Assembly (NCBI GenBank): GCA_003991915.1
Contig: RQTK01000104.1
Span: 411,129 to 475,128 of the forward strand
Length of the DNA: 64,000 nucleotides
Source of the DNA: Elysia chlorotica
Lineage: Eukaryota > Mollusca > Gastropoda > Plakobranchidae
Direction of reading: 5' to 3'
The position numbers and the translations under genes were made by a program. Positions 1 to 12,114 of this stretch are shown piece by piece; position 1 is the stretch's first letter; each line of letters starts with the position of its first letter. The notes under the pieces are model-generated. The model saw only the letters and a program-made list of their open reading frames with translations, searched no databases and was not told where the DNA came from.

Positions 1-57
<57 letters not shown>
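1..57. repeat. (ATT)n microsatellite
   Basis: A near-perfect ATT trinucleotide run opens the window, directly downstream of the zinc-finger gene's stop codon in the minus direction. The tract probably continues left of the window. No clear polyadenylation signal for the zinc-finger gene can be read here, because the repeat occupies its expected place. Confidence 0.95.
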
Positions 58-74
58 ATAAAAACATCAGATAT

Positions 75-1918
75 TTAAATTAAGTCGCTAAGGTCAGGTT
101 CACCTTCATGTTTTTTAAGGTGGGCTTTGTACATAAGCTTGTGCTTCAAAGTCTTCCCACAATATTCACAGCAGAAGGGTCGATCAGTAGTGTGAGTCAG
201 CATGTGCGCTTGAAGAGTGTTTGAAGAGGCATATGCCATATTGCATCCATCCATAGTGCAAACAAATGGTCGCTCTCCTTTCATTAAAAAGAAATAAGAC
301 TAAGAGTAAAATAAGAAACTTTGGTATGGATGTCTACATTGTATCTTCTTTGGTCTTCAAAACATCTTAAAAGCTAGTACAGTGATTTTGAGTCTTTACA
401 TGGTGATTTGCATTACTATTAGAAGAGCCAATCTGATAAAATAAGATTGGCTATTGATTTATCAAACCAAATAATACAAAGAAATGTGCAATATTGCTAA
501 TTAAAAAAAATGATATTCCTAAATTTTCCAATATTATTAGATGGTGTCTTAATTGACATAACACATAAAACACCAATGTAAGGAAAGAAGCCTTCTCTAC
601 TCGTTTCTCCACCGCGAAATCAGACAATTGCTGTCAATTTCACTTAAAACTGTTTGTAAAAATCATGAGTTTTGCATCAATAAGATTATTATTATTTGTT
701 GCTTTTGTTATGGCTAGTGAAAAATTAATTCACAGATAAAGTGGGCACAATGAATGCAACTGACCAGTGTGAGATCGCTTGTGCATGGTGAACTGACATG
801 GTATCCTGAAAGCCATCCCACAGCCTGGTTCTTTGCACTTGTAAGGTTTCTCTCCTGTGTGAAGCCTGTAATGGCATTTGAGATCATATCTGCTCTTGAA
901 CATCTTCTTACATCCATGGTGGTCACAGTGATATGGCATGTTGCCATCATGGAACTGTAAGTGTCTCTAGTGATGAAAAGTATTTTGATATTGCATTTGA
1001 TATCAGCTGTTTGAATAAGCTTTTTTGACCAAAGCATTTCTCATTGTCAAGTCCTTACCATCCTTGTGTGTAAACTGTTTCTTCAAACTGAAATCATTAA
1101 CTCTTTTATTATGTGGCTCAGTGACCTCTTCTTTTATCAACTAAATTACTTAGTACCTAAGAAGGGATCTGTTTTTGTTTTTCTTTTTTTCTAAACGCTA
1201 TGATCTCAATAATTTTTGTGAACATAATTGTAACAATGCAAACACAACTGTAGTATAAATTCCTGACAATAATAACTTGAGAGTGAGGTGCATCGTTGCA
1301 ATATACATGCAACTTTGTCACTGACTAATGCTTTATTGTTACAGTATGTCTTTTTCACTCATGCCTTGAAATTGCGAGCTCAAAACTAAATGTCATCATA
1401 AAAAATTTAAGATATGAAATATCCTTCCAAAATTTTTACAATTTTAAATATTTCTTCCATAATATTATTTATGAATTATAACTGTACTTAAAATGACAAC
1501 ACTAGCTTTGCTGTTCATGTTAGATTAAAAAAAGATACTTAAGGGTTAGGGGGAAAACTAAAAATGTAAACTTTAAACATTAAAATTATAATCTAACATG
1601 CAATTTATTTTCTATTATCTAACCTTCATGCTGCTTAACAGCTTGAAGTTTTTGTCGCATTTCGGACACTGGTAGGCTTTTTCATCTGAAAAAAGAAACA
1701 AAGATTAAAACCATAAAATAAACCAAAGCAAATAGTAAAATTTCTCATTTAATATTACAATGTTTATCATGTTTAGTTAGAAGGCTTGCCCCAAAAGAAA
1801 AATTTGCGTCAAGCGTAGCAAACCAGCTTTTCAATTCTCCAATTCTCCAATCAGGTCGTATCTTTCTAAAAATTTAATTCATGTCTCCCAGATGGTGGTA
1901 AAGGGACTCGAGAGATAC

Positions 1919-1991
<73 letters not shown>

Positions 1992-4900
1992 ACTATTATT
2001 ATCATAATTATTATATTAAGAATCAAAAGAGTTTGATAAAGATGTCCAGTCTCTATTAAATTTCCATATCAACTTTTAAAAATCAAATGTTTTCAAGTGC
2101 ACAAAACATTAAAAGTCAATTTCAGCATACTTGTGTGAGTAAGCTTGTGTGCTTTAAGCTCCTGGTTTCCTCTAAACCCATGGCCACATTTGTCACAGAT
2201 AAATGGTCGTTCATCTGTATGGGATCTTACATGTAACTCCAGCTTGCTCTTGCCTGTAAAGCTTCTGTCACACCCATCAAACGGGCATTGATAAGGCTTG
2301 CCAGCTATTTCAACAATAAGAAAAGATTATGTGGATTTTAATGAATGCTTATAGAAAAGATCAAAAGGTATGCATATTCACTCATGTTGTTACCTAAGAT
2401 CCTTAAATTTTGCGGATTTTGTGAAAAGTTTATATGATAAAAAAAAACACAAAAAAAAACAAAAACAAAAAAGAAAAACCCAAGTAGATTGTCATAACAA
2501 AATCTGTCTTCACTAAAAAAAATATTTAGTTCTAATGTAGCTCATTATCATTGAGATACTGCATGTTGCCATTGCCTTGATGATGAGAAATGCAAAATGG
2601 GAGAAATACACATGTAAAAAAAGAAAATGAAAGAAAAAAGAAGATACAATATGCAGCAGCAGTACCAAAAAGATATGCTTGTAGAGAGTCCATTATCAAA
2701 TATGAAAAGCAAAACAGGCCTAGGCCTACCTTTGAAATGTTCATTTATTGCCTAACCTGTACGTACATTTTCCTTCGGTCAAAACCTTAATTTTCAATCT
2801 GAAGCAAAATCAAATAAAACTTACAGCAGTGAAAGTGTCTTATATGGTTTTCCCAGAAGAATTTTGAGGTGAAAACCCATGCACAGTCACGTTGGGTACA
2901 AATGTAGATGTTTTCATTTCTCACTTCTCCTAATTGGATTGGCTGTCGATGAAGTTGAGATGAATACTATTACAATTACATGTACCTTGAAAACTTAATA
3001 AAAATAAATCCTTTGGGGGCATAAATATAAATGTATGGGAAGTAATTATTGAATATAGTCCTTAAATAACGTTAATATGACCAACTCGGTTATATATTAG
3101 TAAGCTGTAGGTAAATTTTATGTTTTCTGAACAACTACTGACATACCAAGATTAAATTTGATCAGAATCTGAAGTCAGTGCAATGAAAAAAAAAAATTAT
3201 AACAAAAATTCAAAGGCATGAAAAACAATTTTCTATAACATAAGATACAAAAGTTCTTTGAACGACAGAATTAAAGTAATTTTATGTGAAAGATGTCCTA
3301 AAAAATATACTCTCAGAGTCTCTGAATGCATAGACTTTATTTCTAGGGAATTTCCAAAGCCATGTTTTCGAGGAGTAGAAAATATTGTTGATTAAGTGAG
3401 AGGATTTAATAATAATGAAAACAATCTATTTAGATACATTTTTAAATAAGAACAGAAAACAACAGCTTAAACCAACAGGCAAGTTAAAATGGTCAACCTC
3501 TACTCTTTACTTTAACAGCTCATAATAGTAATTTGAAGCACATGATAACATGATAAACCTATATTAAATCCCTCACAATAAACTGTCTTATAGTTATAGA
3601 TGGAATCGAAATAAGTCATCTACAGTCTACCATCAAGTTCATGAATGCCTTTGCATACCATACATGTATAGTATTACGTACCTGGCGAGACTTTACAAGA
3701 AGTAATGGGTTAGAGACAACAGTGTTCAAGTCTTTGTTTTCCCCTCTGTCCATGTCACATTCAGGAAAAGCAGACTGGGTGGAATTAACAGTACACAGTT
3801 GTAGTGGATTGTTTGAATCACTTTTATGGCACAAGCTCTTCTCTCCTTGAAGATGTAAAGCTATGGAACGTTTTAGTTTATTTGGCTCAAGGTGCTTGGT
3901 AAGAAATCTGCTTACATCAGATTTATGTGGCTCAGATTCATGTGGCTGTGAATCTCTAAGTCTCAATGTTTCATGGTTTTGTGAATTGTCCAGATACGAG
4001 GTTGCTGATTCTATTAACTGTCCCAATTCCCCATTACTTTTGTTACTAATGCAGTCTGAAACAGGCATGGGCTTTCCTTCCTCTTCATTACTATTTTTCT
4101 TCCGCATAAAAGGTGTCAATGTCAATGATGCTATCTTGTTCGCTTTGGGGATATTCTCTTCACTTATTCTTTTAAGTTGCAACAATGGGGTCTTGTAGTT
4201 TACAGTGACAAATTTTAGTGATGCTATTTTTTGTGCTATCCTCTCAGGCACCGGTGGAAGAACCTTCCTTGATGTGCTGTCACCTGGCAAACAAAAATTT
4301 AGGGGAACAAGTAAATGAGCAAGGACACAATTTTGTTTTCCAAATAAACCCACGGGTGCTTTATCCAAAACAATCTTTTAAAAGGTATAAAATTATATAA
4401 ATATATATAGAGAGATTAATTGTAGATTCCCAATTATTAAAAAAAAACAAAAACAACAACAACGACGCCTACATAGCTCACACAAGTGGCAAAAGAATAT
4501 AAATTGGACGACCAGTGCCAGATCCAATGTGGTAAAATTAAGTAAAATATGCATTATGTATTTTCCTACCTAATCAAATCACACTTATCATAGTATCCAG
4601 CCAGTTACAGAATGAATTTAAGTGAAGCATACTCTATCACATAATATGCATATTAATTACCTCTGTAGTCGATGTCCAAATCTTGGTCAGATTCAGAAAA
4701 GTCTTCTTCTACTTCGACCAGACTTGCTCGATCTTTACCTTGGGTAACTCTTTGGACAGACTTGGCAACACTACGTTGGATCTTCCTGACTCCATCGTAC
4801 GCCTGCCTCACGAGTGTATAGCATTCACGGCAGATGTAACTCCGACCAAATTTGGTAGCGGATATGCTTTTCATGGACTCCAAATCTTGTTTGCCTACCA

Positions 4901-5186
4901 GTGCTTTCATTTTGGCCTCAAACTTGGCCATAAAGGGACGACTTCCACCAAACATGAAGAGCCGTCCACCCTTTCCCGTTTTGTCCCATACTTTTTTACA
5001 AAGGAGACACGTGATGGGACAGCCTTTAAAATAAGACCTCTTCGATTTGTAATTTTTCTGCCACTGAATCTGTGAATGATCAACTCCTGTGTGAGCATTA
5101 CGCAACTCAAGAGACTGATCGTCTTCGTTAACAAAGTTGTCTTTTAGTCTTATGTCACCCTCGTCGTTGATATTTTTAGTTTCCAT
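75..5186 (-). CDS. C2H2 zinc-finger protein with ZAD-like N-terminal module, 7 coding exons
   Basis: Probable nuclear DNA-binding protein; the name is not recognised. Coding exons on the minus strand: 5186-4661, 4283-3682, 2942-2825, 2304-2131, 1685-1624, 954-765 and 277-75. All junctions are GT-AG and in phase, giving 624 aa. Residues 60-122 hold two CxxC pairs (C60/C63, C119/C122) around a basic, Phe-rich stretch, resembling a ZAD-type dimerisation fold. Residues 177-376 are Ser/Asn-rich and probably disordered. About eight C2H2 fingers follow from residue ~388 to the C-terminus; several use the CxxxxC form, with TGKP, TDERP, TGEKP and TGERP linkers. The fourth finger (exon 5/6 junction, around CPKCDKNF) lacks a well-spaced second histidine and may be degenerate. 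The acidic tail ends EPDLSDLI. The start is the first ATG of the long exon, with a splice acceptor just upstream at 5197. Fingers are sure; the ZAD label is by spacing only. Confidence 0.85.
1920..1990. repeat. (ATT)n microsatellite in zinc-finger intron
   Basis: A perfect ATT run of about 70 bp in the intron between coding exons 4 and 5 of the zinc-finger gene. It is followed by imperfect AT-rich copies (AACTATTATTATCATAATT). It has no coding meaning and is a likely length polymorphism. Confidence 0.95.
4661..5186 (-). CDS. First coding exon of the zinc-finger gene, ZAD-like domain
   Basis: This exon encodes residues 1-175 and the first base of codon 176. An acidic/basic leader of about 55 residues precedes the motif CPITCLLCKK. 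The second pair sits in SYICRECYTLV, 56 residues after the first, followed by a basic helix and an acidic end (EVEEDFSESDQDLDIDY). The donor is GAG|GTAATT. The leader contains no finger, so if the ZAD-like reading is right this exon carries the protein-protein interaction module. Confidence 0.8.
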
Positions 5187-5357
5187 TTCATATCAGCCTG
5201 GAACGAAAATATTATCCAAATACATTTGACAATGTTGAGTGTTGAATTGGTTACAGTAAAAAAATTTCATGCAAAAAATTTCGTTTACAAAATGAGAAAA
5301 TAATAAATTGTGCTGGGATTGATATCCTATGAATTAATTAGAATGCAAGACACCCCC

Positions 5358-5419
<62 letters not shown>

Positions 5420-7030
5420 CACACACACACATAACGCCATTTCTCTCCATCCCTGTTTTTTTTTCTCTCTTCCTTCTACATCTTCTTAGACATGCACGTA
5501 AAAAATGTGTGCGTGTGTTTATGTATGTGTGGTGTGCGTGTGAAAACAAAAAGTTAAGCGGGTTGGGAAAAGCGACAGTATCATCATTTTCATAGAAAAC
5601 CTGTTCAATAGCATTTTAACTTCCACGTTGTTAGCATTTATAAATCGCGTAAGTAAACACGTAGTTAATTGCTTGAAAGTTTCATAATAATGAATTTTGT
5701 CAAAATGTTTTGACATAATGTAGTTGAACATCACATCCAAAGTTATCTAAGACATAAGATATGTAGGGCCTATGTAGTATCCTACAGTCCCCAGCCAACA
5801 GTAAATATGTCATCAGTAGCTTACATTGTTGTTATTTATAAATATCCTTTTATAATCAAATAAAACCAACAACACAAAAAAACAACAACAACAGCAAAAC
5901 AAAACAAAACAACAAATAAAAAACGAAAACATTTTATGTGCGTTTGCTTAAAGTCACGTAGATTAGATGGGCTACTGGCCTATATTTTTTATTTATTCGT
6001 CCACTAATGATGATTTTACACCTTCTTTGGATAAAACTGCTGTTTTACGGCGAAACGAGGGGCGTCTTGATTGTTCTGTTCTATGACGTCATTCGCATTT
6101 AATAGGCCTACCGTGAGTGCCAAACTATCATTTCCATGGAAGTGGAAAAAAAAAAAAACATACCGGTAAAAAAAACAGTCCCCCATCTCACCGACTGACC
6201 AACGTCGTTTTGTTTGTTTATTTGTGTCGTTTTTGTTTTTGCTTGAAATGTGAATATGATCTCATCTCCGTTGCGTCCTCCGTATCATTAATTTGTAATC
6301 CTAACTAAAAATATAAGGAGAACCTGGAATGTGACATTGCAACATCTCACGAAGGAGCCATGAGAAATTAAATCAGGATATAGACCTAGTCTAGATCTAG
6401 CTTCCCATGTCAAGGGCACTTTCTTGTATGTAAAAATGGGTGCGTTTTTCGTGTCAATCTTAATAATTAGTCTATATGCCATAAATTATCATCGAGGTGT
6501 AGAACAGCAACATCAACATGCCTACAGATAATTATATGAGAACAAAATGAATCATGTGGCTCACTCGACTGGGCGTGGTCCTGTGCAGTTGTTCACCCAA
6601 TCACAACCAACACGAGGAACACAAAGCAACGTCTGCTACATCTGCTTGCTCAACGTAGCAAGCTCGCGTGCAGTGACTGCAGTCAGGTTCTAAACTTAAC
6701 TTAACGTCTTAAGTGCTCTTTGTCAAGTTCGTGTCCCAAATCACCAATATTGTATGTTTGGACTATTTCACTTCACAGAAGGCAGTGGGATCAAATCAAC
6801 CATCTCACTAGGCAATGAAGTTATAAGCTTAACCTAGAGAAACAACAAAAGTCGCAGACGCACTGTTTAGACGAGTAGGCCTATGAGTATAATACTAGGT
6901 TATTGTAGTGTAGTATCGTTGGACGAGCTCAGTGTCTTTACCGTAGTATTAGTAATCGAAGGGGCGCTACTGCCATACGGCGAAGTTGCTGAAAGTCAGA
7001 GGTTACCCACAATGCAAGGGCACGATGCAG
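5187..7030 (-). promoter_or_regulatory. Probable 5' region/promoter of the zinc-finger gene
   Basis: A good acceptor (TTCCAG at about 5198) lies 11 bp upstream of the zinc-finger ATG, so at least one untranslated exon should lie further right. A (TC)n tract with an adjoining CA run lies at 5361-5432. The stretch 6541-7030 is richer in G+C than its surroundings and holds a GC-box-like GGGCGTGG at about 6570 and a CCCAATC (CCAAT-type) site at about 6598. These are simple motif matches; placing the promoter here is inference. Confidence 0.3.
5361..5432. repeat. (TC)n plus (CA)n microsatellite
   Basis: A perfect TC run of 56 bp is followed by a short ACACAC run. It lies upstream of the zinc-finger start codon, in the intergenic region or a 5'-UTR intron. 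Confidence 0.95.
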
Positions 7031-10000
7031 TAGACTAAAAATAAAGCTGGCAAGAAAGGTTATTTAAAGAGCTGTGTCTAGGTAGACACATGTGTCCTCT
7101 TTGTCTAGATACGAGTATACACATGTGTCTACGTAGACCAACAAATAGGTATACACAGCAATGAACTAAAAATAGCGTAACCAGTCCATAGCAATTTTGG
7201 GTGCTGGTTATTTGGGCATTCGCAGTATTGCATTTTCATTTCAAGTTTGGAAGGCATTTAAGAGGATTTGGATTTAGTAGCCAACCTGGGCGTTGCGTGG
7301 GAAAAATGTGAATTAGGCCTACATTAAAATATAATTCAATTTTACACAAAAGCTCACATTCTATCTAAACCTACAGAGGCTTGGGCTAGAGTTATGAGTA
7401 ATTGTGTACTATATGAACTGCATGCAAAAATTAGTAAATGTGTATCTCATCTCCTACTTGTGAAGTAAATACTTTGCTCTCGTATCTACTAGATCTAGAT
7501 CTGACTCTAAAGAAGAGGACATACTATATACAGAATCTCCATCAGTTTAACTAAATATGTACATCTGCATTATCATCTGACTAAGAGTCTTCACTACTAA
7601 TTTAATTTTAATCATCGTTTTCATCATATTTTTTTTTAATTTCATATAATGTACGTGTATAACGATCACACATGATTCTGATGTTTAAAAATGTATGAAC
7701 AATTAAAAACAGTATAATTTGTTGATTTTTATGTGTCAAAATGATTTTATAGATCTTTAAATGCGATCAAAATAAGGGAATATTATACACTTTGTTTCAT
7801 CTGCATTATATACAATTGTGCGCATTTTGTTTATAATGATGGCATTGGTTTTTAATTAAAGACGACATGAAAAAAGTTTCTCAAGCACTGGTATTTATAT
7901 TGTGGCAATTTTTTTTAATGTTATATATACGGAGTATATGTATAGTATTTGAGTATAAAAAATGTGTCTGTATATTTTTTTTTCTTTTTGGAAAGGGGGG
8001 GGGGGATACGTTTTCATTAAATTTGATAATGTGAAATTTTAAGATGTCAATAATCTTGAAAAGTAAGTGGAAGCATACATCTTTAGTTTAAAAAACCCAT
8101 CAAGAACTAGGAAAAAAAAGGCTCACAACGAAGACAAAAAAGAGTCGGATAACTGTTGATAGGATAAAGCAAAAATGAAGTCAACAAATGATTCATGCGC
8201 ATGAGTAAACTGTTTTGTTGAACAAACACTTGCAGTGAAAAAAGTATTGAAAACCAGTAACAAATAGCATTTAATCACTGTTATATGGGATTTTAAAGTT
8301 GGAAATTGAAAGCTATGGTTTGATTAAAAAAAATATTGTATCAAATGTTACATACTGACTTAATTTACGCAGACAGTAGTTTTATAGTGTTCTTTTCAAG
8401 AAGTATGTCTACTTTATGCCTGAAAAGGATTCTAGCACTTTATACATGCATGCTTTTCCAGTGGAGAAAACTGCTCACAACCCCACCTCTCTCTTTGTAT
8501 AGTATAGATGAACAACCCACATCAGCCTCTACGCACATAAGTTCAAACCGAGGGACATGCTACAGCCAACTGAACAGATGAAGTCGTGCTACACGCTATC
8601 ACCACCCTGGTGCAATCAACCATATTCAGACCTGTTTTGTCTATTTTGTTTTATTTCTGATTTGTTCTTCTACTGCAGACGGCTCAATAAAGCCTAACCG
8701 AAATGTTGTTTTTCAATGTGTCAAAAACGCTTATTACATGTAGGGGTCAACACACCAGGTACACGTATGTTACCTTTAAATTCAAGTTGACAACTATTTT
8801 ACCATGCTTAGTTCTTATACATTTTGTTTACTATAAAAGTACCATACTGTCTACATTCATCTAAGCACCACACTCCAAGGTTAGATCTGGATCTAGACCT
8901 TCTAGATCCTGTCCAACATTAGAACTACTCAGCATCGCATAGATCTAGTCTAACACTGTCATACTATCAATAAAAGTATTCTTTATTCGAAATGTTATGG
9001 ACATAATATTATTAGTCCCATAATGATCAAGTCAAAGGAGCAGTTGATTCGAAGGAAGACGTATAGAACTAGAAAGGCTTGTGCTGTGGAACTTTTCATT
9101 GGTTAAAGTACTACTACGGTACATTTGTACTAGAATAGCCGAATACTGGGGGAACGTATATAGGTAGACACATGTGTCTCCGTATACACAACCTATCGTT
9201 TGTCTTGTTCAGCGAGATCATTACGAGCATAGATTTATAAATCTATGTTAACGAGAGAGGTTTTGCTAAAATTGTTTTTTGTTCCAGCACAAGACATGCT
9301 CGCAGGTGTACACAATCTCATAATGCATAGCATATGTTAGGATCTTAATCCTAATAAGAAATCGTTCCTTTATGTCAGGATCGCAGTTTATCTCTCGTTT
9401 ATCATCTTTATTTTCCTATTTTTTCACACCATTCCTTCCCTCATAATTTTTTATTTCTTTTCTCTTTCACCATTCTTGCTCACATAATTATAATAATACT
9501 GACATAGTTAATATATTAATTCAGTGCTTCTAATCAATTATGTTCTTGTTCCTCGTCTTCTTCTTCCCCACTGTTGTTGTTCTTCCCCCTCTCCTTGATC
9601 TGGCTATTTTTCTTCTTCTTTTTTGTTTTTCTTCTTTATAATAATCATCGTAGTCGTTGTTGGTGCCGTTGTTATCATTGTTCTCATTATCACCATCACC
9701 ATCATTATGGCCATCATCATTTAAAGGTAACCGTTCTTTCTAAAGAAGTCTGTATTATAATAACATCTTCATAGTTTATTGTAATAAAGGCGAGCACGTT
9801 TGCACAGACAACACGGCAATTTGTTAAACATTTAAAGGCGGAAAATACGTTATGTAGGCCTATTGAATTTTCGGAAAGAAGTCGTAGATAAGCAATAGGC
9901 ATTGTTATGCCTACGTGCTCCAAAACATGACTGGTCTAAAAATAAAGGAACGAAATCTGGAATCGTCTTCTTTCGCCACGTACTCTTCTAAGAGTTAAAA

Positions 10001-10184
10001 ATCAGTACGCAGACTGCAAGTGTGTTTACTCCTGAAATAAATAAGTACGACCTCTAACCACTGTATTTACACTATAACCAATTTTAACTCCATTTATTCT
10101 CTTCTCGTTTTTTAAGAATACTGTTTATTTCTTGCGAATAAATAGTACTAAATTGTTGTTCCGCAATGAGTGATAAGTCTGATT
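7031..10184. other. Intergenic region between zinc-finger gene and ERO1
   Basis: No ORF here looks coding on either strand. The interval is AT-rich and contains short palindromes built on ACACATGTGT (7082-7139 and 9163-9179), scattered AGATCTAGA motifs (about 7490 and 8885-8950), a poly-G run near 7997, and a hairpin-like element near 8673-8705. Some short pyrimidine/CAT runs at 9540-9720 encode only low-complexity peptides. Confidence 0.6.
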
Positions 10185-10649
10185 GTAAACAAACAGATAT
10201 ACCGGAAGCGGTGTGTGGTGGGAGACTGGGAGTGTGTGCATTCGCTTTGCCTTTACTAGGCCTAGCTTAGTAGTTAGTACAATACAGTCAATAGTAAGCT
10301 TATACTCGCCTCTGACTGCAACTGCAATTTGATGCGCTCAAACGAATGATCACGGTAACTGAACCTCGATGACATACACATGTAACCGGCTCAGATTTTC
10401 ACAGGCTTGAATCAACACGTTGTAAGATTTACTGCAATAAACACTGTTGATGAATTCCTCGATTCAGTAGATCTAGAATCTATATAGATCTAGATCTATA
10501 CCTAATAATCCACAATTCCAAATCGTTAATAATTCTAGATCTAGATCAACATCAAGATCTAGTATATATTTATAAGGTTCTTATCACTTCTAGGCCTGTA
10601 TTAGAAAACAAAAACAAATAATTATTCTATTCAATTTCTAGTGATCAAC
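10185..10649 (+). promoter_or_regulatory. Probable ERO1 promoter and 5'UTR
   Basis: The sequence ACCGGAAGCGG at 10201-10211 is a good match to an ETS/GABP-type site, a common feature of housekeeping promoters, and lies about 440 bp upstream of the ERO1 ATG. A possible acceptor (TTTCTAG) ends at 10641, just before the start codon, so the first exon may be untranslated. Several AGATCTAGATC palindromes occur at 10465-10565. I found no complete ER-stress element (CCAAT-N9-CCACG). Promoter placement is inference. Confidence 0.35.
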
Positions 10650-12081
10650 ATGAGACCTTGTGATCGTTACATCATTGGTTCATTATGCGGAACATTATGC
10701 ATGTGCAGTATTTTTTTTGTCGCTATCCATGGATCTTATTCACACTCACAAAATTGGAGCGGGGATGCAGCAGACAGATGCTTTTGCAAGGTGAGGTTTT
10801 ATTAAAGAGATGCAGATATATCTAGAAAAACATGGACTATAATTCTGGCATAGACACCTAGATTTAAGTATGGCAGACCCTAAACAGTGATAAAATGTCA
10901 ATCTTCCATTACCCAAAATTTATATATTTTAAGTTGTTTTTTTTTGTGTGCTGCCAACGAGTAATGAGACCTAATACCAATATTATAATGTATCGCTTGG
11001 TAGGATATTTATAAATTGAACAAAAAGCCACCCAACACTTCTTAAGGATTATTCGCAAACTTATTCCCCACCCTATCGCAGGGGTTTTCCCCATCCGATC
11101 ACAAGCCTAACTGCAGTGCCTTGAAAAAAATCAAGTGTGTTTACTGAAAATGCAATTACTCAAAAAGTAACCCACAGAAAAGAATTTGGTATCACTGAAA
11201 AATAGGTTGCATACTTTCAAGTAACATTTTTATTTCTTTCATTTTAGTTTGGTAAAAATAATAATTGTGAAATCCTATGTAAAAAGTGCGGAAACTCGAT
11301 TGGAGCTATAACTGCCGATAAGACTGTAAACTTCCTTCAGAAACACTCAAAATTGCATTGGCAACAATTTTTTTTTTAAAGGAAAGTTGAATTGGGTGTG
11401 TATTTTGCTGTTATGATTAACTTTCGGTGATAATTGGAGCCTCTGTTGTTGTGGTAAAATTGGCGACTAACTTTGATCTTCGAACCAACGAAGTGTCCGT
11501 TGATGAGACTGAGAGTGTAAAGAGTTGATTTAGTAACTTTTAGACTCTTTTTTTTTGTTAAATTCATTTTAAAGTTAAGTAAAAAATCTTTTGAGTTATA
11601 CTCAGTTAAAAAATGTATTTATTTACTTTTTATAGACCTTTTTGTTTTTATTTTTTTAAACAAAATCTTTTTAAAGAATAAAAATAAAATTCTCATGCAT
11701 AAGCCAGTGTTTATCTCTTTATCATTGTCATCAGATAAACTTAAAAAAAATTCTCTAATAATATTTTTTTTTTAGCTTCAAGGTGAGGTGGATGACTGCT
11801 CATGTAAAGTGGAAACTTTGGATTCTTTGAACAACAATAAAATTTATCCAAGATTGAAAAGTCTCCTATCCAGAAACTACTTTCGATATTTCAAGGTGAT
11901 TGTGATGTTTCTTTTTCTTCATTTTTTTATTATTCCAAAATTATATGCAGTTAAAATAAACGAGGAGATCATCTCTACTTCTGTCAATCCTTGTGATTAA
12001 ATCATGTCAAATTATATTGGAATTAGATCATTTTCATTATATTTAAATCTCTTTATTTCGCATCTAGCAGTTTAATAGAGG

Positions 12082-12114
<33 letters not shown>

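Noticed and set aside
9960..9985. CCACGTA near the ERO1 promoter as an ER-stress element
   Set aside because: Only a half-site is present; no CCAAT at the required 9-bp spacing.
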